Assembly (NCBI GenBank): GCA_016716335.1
Contig: JADJWN010000001.1
Coordinates: forward strand, 32,860 to 96,859
Reading direction: 5' to 3'
DNA from: Saprospiraceae bacterium
GTDB lineage: Bacteria > Bacteroidota > Bacteroidia > Chitinophagales > Saprospiraceae
Length of the DNA stretch: 64,000 bases
Shown: positions 59,506-64,000 of the stretch, in pieces
Position numbering within the stretch: the stretch's first letter is position 1
Layout: each line of letters opens with the position of its first letter
Program-made: the position numbers and the translations under genes
Notes under the pieces: generated by a model
Told to the model about the DNA's origin: nothing
Databases searched by the model: none
Seen by the model: the letters and a program-made list of their open reading frames with translations, nothing else

Positions 59506-59703
59506 CGCCCAACATTGCATTGGCAATATGGCGGGGTGACGATTATATCTCAGCTTTTTGTTCGCTAATCAGCTGTCGTTTCGCTAGACGAATAACGGCG
59601 AGCAATAGAATAAACAATGAACTTTTGTATCTTTAATCAGCAGCGGCACCGGCAGGCGTAACACAGAATACCGCCACATCGCCAATGCTTCATCGTTACC
59701 AGC
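59506..59703 (+). other. attC-like site 4 (about 198 bp)
   Basis: Left core CGCCCAAC (59506-59513) is the reverse complement of the cassette 4 start GTTGGGCG (58844). The left arm GCATTGGCAATATGGCGG pairs with CCGCCACATCGCCAATGC (about 59671-59688). The right core is taken as GTTACC at 59695-59700 after TTCATC. It is the longest site of the array, and the right core is less certain than the others. Confidence 0.7.
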
Positions 59704-59940
59704 AAGCGTAGGACGACCGACCCGACCACCAACAGACGACCAAAAAACGGCAGGCAATTTCGCTGTAACTTGACACAAACCGACCTGACTTTACCGACAC
59801 TCAAGCCGACCCAAATGGGTTTAAAAATTTTCCCACCGCACATTTAAAATAGTTTTCCCTCCCACATTTGGCACATTTGGTTTTGCCCCAACACACAAAG
59901 CCGACCCTTCGCAAAACCAAAAGAGCCAAATTTCCCAGCG
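59704..59940. other. Non-coding tail of the cassette array
   Basis: No gene is supported here. GCTGTAAC at 59762-59769 differs by one missing G from the complement of GTTACCAGC (59695), so it might be the left core of a tiny non-coding fifth cassette. No convincing right arm was found. The region is C-rich on this strand (CCGACC/CCCACC motifs), unlike the flanks. Confidence 0.3.
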
Positions 59941-59955
59941 CTTTCAAAAATATAT

Positions 59956-59971
59956 TGGACAATAATATCCA
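59956..59971. promoter_or_regulatory. Rrf2 operator-like dyad, site 1
   Basis: TGGACAATAATATCCA, an imperfect palindrome. It differs at one base from TGGACAACAATATCCA at 60471-60486 in front of the oxidase gene. It sits 19 nt upstream of the -7 element of the regulator gene, where it would cover the -33 region, so autorepression is plausible. Confidence 0.65.
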
Positions 59972-59990
59972 CTATTAAAAAAAAAGTACT

Positions 59991-59998
59991 TATCTTTG
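59991..59998 (+). promoter_or_regulatory. -7 element (TATCTTTG) of the Rrf2 gene
   Basis: TATCTTTG followed by CA, fitting TAnnTTTG, 19 nt before the start codon and 19 nt after the dyad. Confidence 0.55.
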
Positions 59999-60017
59999 CA
60001 CCGATAAAAAGTAAAAT

Positions 60018-60401
60018 ATGTTTTCAAAGGCTTGTGAATATGGTATTAGAGCATCAATTTTCATTGCAGAGCAATCTTTGCTTGACAGAAAAGTGAGCTT
60101 GAAGGATGTGGCAGAAGCTATTGAATCGCCCTCAGCATACACCTCCAAAATTTTGCAGCGACTATCCAAAAGCAACATTATTAATTCTGACAAAGGACCA
60201 ACAGGTGGTTTTTCAATGGCCAAAAGTGAATTGGAAAAAGTGAAATTAAGTTCGATTGTTTATGCAATTGATGGAGATTCTGTTTACAATGGCTGTGGTT
60301 TGGGTTTAAAACAATGCAATGCGGATAAACCTTGTCCGGTGCACGATCAATTTAAAGTTATCAGAGACGAACTAAAAAGATGCTTGAAACTACTGCTGTA
60401 A
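60018..60401 (+). CDS. Rrf2-family transcriptional regulator with [Fe-S] cysteine motif
   Basis: 127 residues. Winged helix opening ACEYGIRASIFIAEQS, VSLKDVAEAIESPSAYTSKILQRLSKSNII and GPTGGFSMAK. Three cysteines at 93, 100 and 106 (C-X6-C-X5-C) match the cluster-binding layout of IscR/NsrR/RsrR-type members. It should sense Fe-S status, oxygen or nitric oxide. Matching dyads lie before its own gene and before the cbb3-type oxidase gene 98 nt downstream, the likely targets (inference). Confidence 0.85.
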   Translation: MFSKACEYGIRASIFIAEQSLLDRKVSLKDVAEAIESPSAYTSKILQRLSKSNIINSDKGPTGGFSMAKSELEKVKLSSIVYAIDGDSVYNGCGLGLKQCNADKPCPVHDQFKVIRDELKRCLKLLL

Positions 60402-60470
60402 AAACGTTAGCAATGAATTTCGAGAAAGGCTTAACATTTTTAAAACGATAAAAAAAATTTGAATAAATAG

Positions 60471-60486
60471 TGGACAACAATATCCA
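60471..60486. promoter_or_regulatory. Rrf2 operator-like dyad, site 2
   Basis: TGGACAACAATATCCA, 13 nt before the oxidase start codon. It matches site 1 at 15 of 16 positions. The flanks also correspond: AATAGTGGACA here versus the complement of TATCCACTATT there. Confidence 0.65.
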
Positions 60487-60499
60487 ATATAATTAAGGA

Positions 60500-62251
60500 A
60501 TGGAAACAAAAAATATATTCAGCGAATCGGGCATTATCATCACACTATTGCTGATAGCAATACCTGTAATTGTTGCTTCGATATTGGTAATCATAAAAGC
60601 CAAGAATGTTCTGAAGAATTTCTTGAAGAAAAAAGAACTCGAAAAATTCAATGAGTATTTAAAAAACTTAAGTCCAGAAGAAGTGAAAAAGATAGAGCAA
60701 CGAAAAAAGGAGCTTGAATTTTCTCTTTCTAATAATGAATTAGCTGGCGATATGACACCCATTGACGCAAAAGGTTTGATTGACAATGTGAGCGAAGCGA
60801 GTTCGTTGCGATTTATTGAGCAAAAGAAAAAAAGTCAGGCTAGACCCTATATTGAACCTGATTTAACCAAACTTATTCTATGGTATTTGGGTTGTGCCAC
60901 TTTTTGGTTGTTGTTTGGCACTACCGTTGGCGAATACGTTGGAATTAAATTTGTTGCTCCAGATGTTGACCATTACAGTTGGTTAAGCTTTGGCAGATTA
61001 CGACCTGTACATACCAATGCAGTATTTTGGGGTTGGGCTTCATTGGCAATGTTGGGCTTGGCTTATTATGTCATTCCAAGAGTGAGCAATGTGCCAATTG
61101 CAAGTATTAAAACGGGTTATAGAACCCTCATTCTCGTAAACGCTTCGGTTATACTGGGTAGTTTGTTTTTAATGGCAGGTATCAACAATGGTGGTGGTGA
61201 ATACCGAGAATACATTTGGCCTGTGATGGCGTTGTTTGGTATTGGTGTTATCATTTCACTACGAAATTTTTATAAAACCATAGCCAAAAGAACAACCAAA
61301 GAAATTTATGTTTCCAACTGGTACATCATTTCTGCAATGATGTTTCTATTGGTGATTGCCGTAATTGCGTATTGGCCAAGTTGGCAAAATGGCTTAGGTG
61401 AAACAATTATACAAGGTTACTATATGCACCAAGGTGTGGGTATGTGGTTTATGCTTTTCAATCTTGGACTAATGTATTATTTCCTTCCCCAACAATTAAA
61501 CAAGCCCATCTACTCATACAGTTTAGGAATCTTGGCGTTTTGGGTTCAAATCCTATTTTATACTTTAATAGGAACGCATCATTTTATTTTTAGTGCTATT
61601 CCTTGGTGGTTACAGACTGTTGCCATTGTTGGTAGTGCAGGAATGATAATACCAGTTGTTGCAGGTACTACAAACTTTTTAATGACTTTTAAAGGCTCGT
61701 GGCATAAACTTTCAGGCAGCTATACTTTACCATTTTATTTGATTGGTATTATTTTCTACTTCACGGGTTCTTTACAAGGAACTGCTGAAGCTTTCAAGTT
61801 TACCAATTTAATATGGCACTTTACCGATTTTACTGTAGCTCATTCACATCTCACAATGTATGGCATTATCTGCTTTATGCTTTGGGGCTTTATTTATACC
61901 GTTGTACCACGATTGACAGGAAAAGAACCTCCTCAAATTACAGTTGGTGCTCATTTTTGGTTAGCATTAATTGGATTGTTATTCTACACATTCCCATTAA
62001 TGTACGGTTCAACACTCAGGGGTTTAATGTGGATGGAAGGTGCCAAATCATTTATTGAAAGTGTAGAATTGATGGCTCCCTATTGGTTATGGCGAGCTAT
62101 TGGTGGTTCATTGATGTGGCTATCTCATATTTTGTTTGCCTATAATTTTTATGTAATGGTAAAAAAGAAAGAAGAAATAGAAATACCAAGCTCTCCGAAA
62201 GACATTCTAAATGCAAAGGTTGAACTGGACAATCAAGAAGTAACAAATTAA
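60500..62251 (+). CDS. ccoN: cbb3-type haem-copper oxidase subunit I with N-terminal extension
   Basis: 583 residues, longer than the usual 470-480. Core ligands: His171 in RLRPVHTNAVFWGW (low-spin haem), His310 in GYYMHQGVGMWF, His360-His361 in LIGTHHFIFS, and His448/His450 in TDFTVAHSHLTMYG. Tyr354 lies six residues before the HH pair, where the C-type oxidases carry the cross-linked tyrosine (position recalled, not aligned), favouring an O2 reductase over NO reductase. Residues 1-120 are an extra part: one membrane helix (12-33), then a charged coiled-coil-like stretch. First gene of the operon, preceded by an Rrf2-type dyad. Confidence 0.85.
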   Translation: METKNIFSESGIIITLLLIAIPVIVASILVIIKAKNVLKNFLKKKELEKFNEYLKNLSPEEVKKIEQRKKELEFSLSNNELAGDMTPIDAKGLIDNVSEASSLRFIEQKKKSQARPYIEPDLTKLILWYLGCATFWLLFGTTVGEYVGIKFVAPDVDHYSWLSFGRLRPVHTNAVFWGWASLAMLGLAYYVIPRVSNVPIASIKTGYRTLILVNASVILGSLFLMAGINNGGGEYREYIWPVMALFGIGVIISLRNFYKTIAKRTTKEIYVSNWYIISAMMFLLVIAVIAYWPSWQNGLGETIIQGYYMHQGVGMWFMLFNLGLMYYFLPQQLNKPIYSYSLGILAFWVQILFYTLIGTHHFIFSAIPWWLQTVAIVGSAGMIIPVVAGTTNFLMTFKGSWHKLSGSYTLPFYLIGIIFYFTGSLQGTAEAFKFTNLIWHFTDFTVAHSHLTMYGIICFMLWGFIYTVVPRLTGKEPPQITVGAHFWLALIGLLFYTFPLMYGSTLRGLMWMEGAKSFIESVELMAPYWLWRAIGGSLMWLSHILFAYNFYVMVKKKEEIEIPSSPKDILNAKVELDNQEVTN

Positions 62252-62261
62252 TATATACGAA

Positions 62262-63269
62262 ATGGAATTTTTCGACAATCATAAAAAGCTATTCAGAACG
62301 GCACTAGGACTATTTGTTGGGCTAACAATAATTGTTGCCATAATGCCTGCTATCAATAATCAGGAAAACAATGCTCCTTTGCCCGGATATGAGCCATTGA
62401 GTCAAGAAGCCTATCTCGGTAAAAAAAGTTTCATCGCCAACGGCTGTGTGGCGTGCCATACCCAACAAGTTAGAAATGTAGATATGGACAATGTTTGGGG
62501 CAGCAGACCCGGTATACCAGCCGATTATGCGGGTATTTCGAGAATAGATTTTTGGACAAACACTGCTACATTAATGGGTACGGAAAGAACAGGCCCCGAT
62601 TTAACCAATATAGGTTTAAGACAGCCGAGCTTAGCTTGGAATTTATTACACATCTATCAACCCAGAGCCGTAGTAGAAAAATCAATAATGCCAGCTTATC
62701 CTTGGTTATTTGAAATAAAAAGTGAATTGAGCGAAAAAGATGTTGAAGTGGTTGTGCCTGATGCATATAGAAAAGGCATAACAGGTAAAATCGTAGCCAC
62801 GCAGGAAGCCCTCAACTTAGTAGCTTATTTACAAAGTTTAAAACAAGTGCCTTTACCTGACGGAAATACGCCCAAGGAATTTTTATACAAGAAAAAAGAA
62901 ATTCCTATGGTAGTAAATGGAAATAATGCTAACCTACCTGATGGCAAATTATTGTACACTAATAATTGTATGAGTTGCCACCAAGCCAATGGCGAAGGAC
63001 TTAAAGGTGCTTTCCCATCATTAAAGGGTAGCCCGATAGTTCTGGGTGATGATCTCGAATTATTAGTCAACATTATAATGCTTGGTTATGATGCAAGACC
63101 AGAATATGCAGTGATGAATGCAGTAGGCTTGGATAATAACCTCACTCCCGAAGAAGTTACCGCCATTATTAATCACGAAAAAACAAGTTGGGGCAACAAC
63201 GCCAAAACCGTAACTCCTGAAGAAGTGAAAAAAATTATGGATTTTATAAAATTAACATCTAACAAATAA
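62262..63269 (+). CDS. ccoO: Fused CcoO-CcoP-like dihaem cytochrome c subunit
   Basis: 335 residues. One N-terminal anchor (13-31). The first haem site CVACH (62-66) sits in the CcoO context NGCVACHTQQVRNVD with DNVWGSRPG, ERTGPDLTNIGLR and IMPAYPWLFE. A second cytochrome domain begins near 225, with CMSCH (236-240) in LPDGKLLYTNNCMSCHQANGEG, like CcoP. The fusion would pass electrons from a soluble donor to subunit I. 10 nt after ccoN. No separate CcoP or CcoQ has been seen up to the window edge, but the operon continues. Confidence 0.85.
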   Translation: MEFFDNHKKLFRTALGLFVGLTIIVAIMPAINNQENNAPLPGYEPLSQEAYLGKKSFIANGCVACHTQQVRNVDMDNVWGSRPGIPADYAGISRIDFWTNTATLMGTERTGPDLTNIGLRQPSLAWNLLHIYQPRAVVEKSIMPAYPWLFEIKSELSEKDVEVVVPDAYRKGITGKIVATQEALNLVAYLQSLKQVPLPDGNTPKEFLYKKKEIPMVVNGNNANLPDGKLLYTNNCMSCHQANGEGLKGAFPSLKGSPIVLGDDLELLVNIIMLGYDARPEYAVMNAVGLDNNLTPEEVTAIINHEKTSWGNNAKTVTPEEVKKIMDFIKLTSNK

Positions 63270-63273
63270 CAAG

Positions 63274-63534
63274 ATGAAAGTAAAATATCTCCTATCCGTA
63301 CTTATCCTTTTTATAGCTCAAATAGCTATTGCTTGTCCTGTTTGCGAAAAGCAACAACCTAAAATAACGCAAGGATTAACCCACGGGGCGGGTCCGCAAA
63401 GTGATTGGGATTGGGTAATCATTGCCATTATTACGCTTATAACGGTTTTAACGCTGATTTACTCAATAAAATACCTGCTAAAACCCGGTGAGAAAAATGA
63501 TGACCATATCAAACAATCAATCTTAAGCAATTAA
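63274..63534 (+). CDS. Small membrane protein of the oxidase operon
   Basis: 86 residues. A cleavable-looking signal (FIAQIAIACPVCEKQQPK, with a CPVC motif at about 21-24) and a second membrane helix at about 47-69 (WVIIAIITLITVLTLIYSI). The CxxC right after the signal could be a lipobox-like or metal-binding site, perhaps for copper delivery (speculation). 4 nt after the dihaem gene and 5 nt before the next, so clearly part of the operon. Confidence 0.65.
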   Translation: MKVKYLLSVLILFIAQIAIACPVCEKQQPKITQGLTHGAGPQSDWDWVIIAIITLITVLTLIYSIKYLLKPGEKNDDHIKQSILSN

Positions 63535-63539
63535 ATAAG

Positions 63540-63944
63540 ATGGAAGAATATAAAAGCAAAATCAAACTTTTTGTGGATGATGAACAACAACCCATAGCGG
63601 AGTTGATTCCACCGGTGCAATTTGATTTGGACACCAGCAAATTAACAGATGGCGAGCACACATTAAAACTCATTAGCAAATCACCCACAGGTAGAGAAGG
63701 TATAAGGAAAATAAAATTTATTGTCAAAAATGGTCCCGCTATCTCCATAGAAGGATTGAGTGATAATGGCGTAGTTGACGGAGTTATTCCTCTTATGATA
63801 AACGCTTATGACAAAGGCAATCAAAAAAAATTCCTTATTGAAGGTAGTGAAACTCCGCAAAGTATCCCGAGTTGGCTTTGGATTTTGCTCATTGCTTTTT
63901 TGGGTTGGGCAGCATTTTATACCATCACAAATTTTAGTCTGTAA
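63540..63944 (+). CDS. Membrane-anchored protein of the oxidase operon
   Basis: 134 residues. The N-terminal 105 residues form a beta-rich domain (IKLFVDDEQQPIAELIPPVQFDLDTSKLTDGEHTLKL, KSPTGREGIRKIKFIV) that looks like an Ig-like or cytochrome-associated sandwich. One C-terminal membrane helix (WLWILLIAFLGWAAFYTIT) acts as a tail anchor. No haem motif. Function unknown; probably an assembly or accessory part. Confidence 0.6.
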   Translation: MEEYKSKIKLFVDDEQQPIAELIPPVQFDLDTSKLTDGEHTLKLISKSPTGREGIRKIKFIVKNGPAISIEGLSDNGVVDGVIPLMINAYDKGNQKKFLIEGSETPQSIPSWLWILLIAFLGWAAFYTITNFSL

Positions 63945-63960
63945 TTCAATAAAATAGAAA

Positions 63961-64000
63961 TGGAAAACAAGGAAATTTGGTTAGAAACATTAATCACAAA
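63961..64000 (+). CDS. Start of the next oxidase-operon gene (truncated by window)
   Basis: ATG at 63961, 16 nt after the previous stop, reads MENKEIWLETLIT and runs off the window. Too short to identify. Its spacing says it belongs to the same operon. Confidence 0.4.

Larger units (their letters stand above)
52405..59703 (+). mobile_element. Integron-like gene-cassette array with its recombinase
   Basis: The array consists of a tyrosine recombinase and four cassettes with core junctions at 53618/53619, 55142/55143, 57720/57721, 58844/58845 and 59695/59696. Each cassette begins after the G of a GTT core and ends with an attC-like palindrome whose left end is the reverse complement of that cassette's own beginning: GTTAGCGG with CCGCTAAC, GTTGTATGC with GCATACAAC, GTTATGCGG with CCGCATAAC, and GTTGGGCG with CGCCCAAC. 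This matching arises when a circular cassette is inserted between G and TT. Cassette lengths are 1,524, about 1,100 (plus an insertion sequence), 1,124 and 851 bp. Gene composition is AT-richer than the flanking chromosome. Confidence 0.85.

Noticed and set aside
59584..59843. Minus-strand ORFs downstream of the cupin gene
   Set aside because: They lie in the attC-like palindrome and the non-coding tail, have low-complexity composition and no start context or homology that I recognise.
60500..62251. Subunit I as a nitric oxide reductase
   Set aside because: The tyrosine six residues before the HH pair and the CcoO-type partner favour a C-type oxidase; the Rrf2 regulator alone is not enough to claim NO reduction.
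3..64000. tRNA or rRNA genes
   Set aside because: No T-loop GTTCRANYC pattern with a plausible acceptor stem and no conserved rRNA segment were found by reading; absence is not proven without a covariance search.

Overview
The window looks like a chromosomal segment of a Bacteroidota bacterium, most likely in or near the Saprospiraceae (inference). The evidence is three large or medium secreted proteins ending in type IX secretion sorting domains (type A and type B), TAnnTTTG -7 promoter elements in front of several genes, a YtxJ-type bacillithiol protein, and gene families typical of the phylum. No rRNA or tRNA gene was found.

Layout. 1-6905 (+): the end of a sigma-70 factor, then housekeeping genes for purine synthesis (purC), wobble-uridine modification of tRNA (mnmA, mnmD) and 16S rRNA maturation (rimM), mixed with small envelope proteins. 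7021-25022 (-): an S24-type regulator, an acyl-CoA dehydrogenase, a giant adhesin-like surface protein of about 3,570 residues (read as two ORFs because of one frameshift), and a three-gene 2-oxoacid:ferredoxin oxidoreductase operon. 25192-44490: a secreted pectate-lyase-like protein, a Na+/Ca2+ exchanger, valS, lysA, a UbiD decarboxylase, a second giant surface protein (1,792 residues), a Skp-like chaperone, and the first YceI protein and a porin. 44535-52211: the second YceI protein, a 214-bp MITE-like element with an 8-bp target duplication, a sodium:solute symporter, RimK with an AstE-like zinc hydrolase, and an MFS transporter.

52334-59703 is the most notable part: an integron-like gene-cassette array. 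A tyrosine recombinase is followed 56 nt downstream by four cassettes. Each cassette starts with a GTT core sequence and ends with the exact reverse complement of its own start (GTTAGCGG/CCGCTAAC, GTTGTATGC/GCATACAAC, GTTATGCGG/CCGCATAAC, GTTGGGCG/CGCCCAAC). Each is closed by a long imperfect palindrome like an integron attC site. This is the footprint expected of integron cassettes. However, the recombinase is Xer-like, lacks the insertion typical of IntI, carries an extra N-terminal domain, and points towards the array. Cargo: an AraC-type regulator with an SDR oxidoreductase, a HAD phosphatase with a ParB-like protein (inverted), an Mrr-type endonuclease, and a cupin. The second attC is split by an IS110/IS1111-type insertion sequence whose long non-coding end may encode its guide RNA.

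59956-64000 (+) is a respiratory operon: an Rrf2 Fe-S regulator, a cbb3-type oxidase subunit I with an unusual N-terminal extension, a CcoO-CcoP-like fused dihaem cytochrome and small membrane proteins. A shared 16-bp dyad sits in front of both the regulator and the oxidase gene.

At least ten otherwise intact genes carry single-base indels, mostly in homopolymers. This looks like consensus sequencing error, and these genes are annotated here as single reading units.
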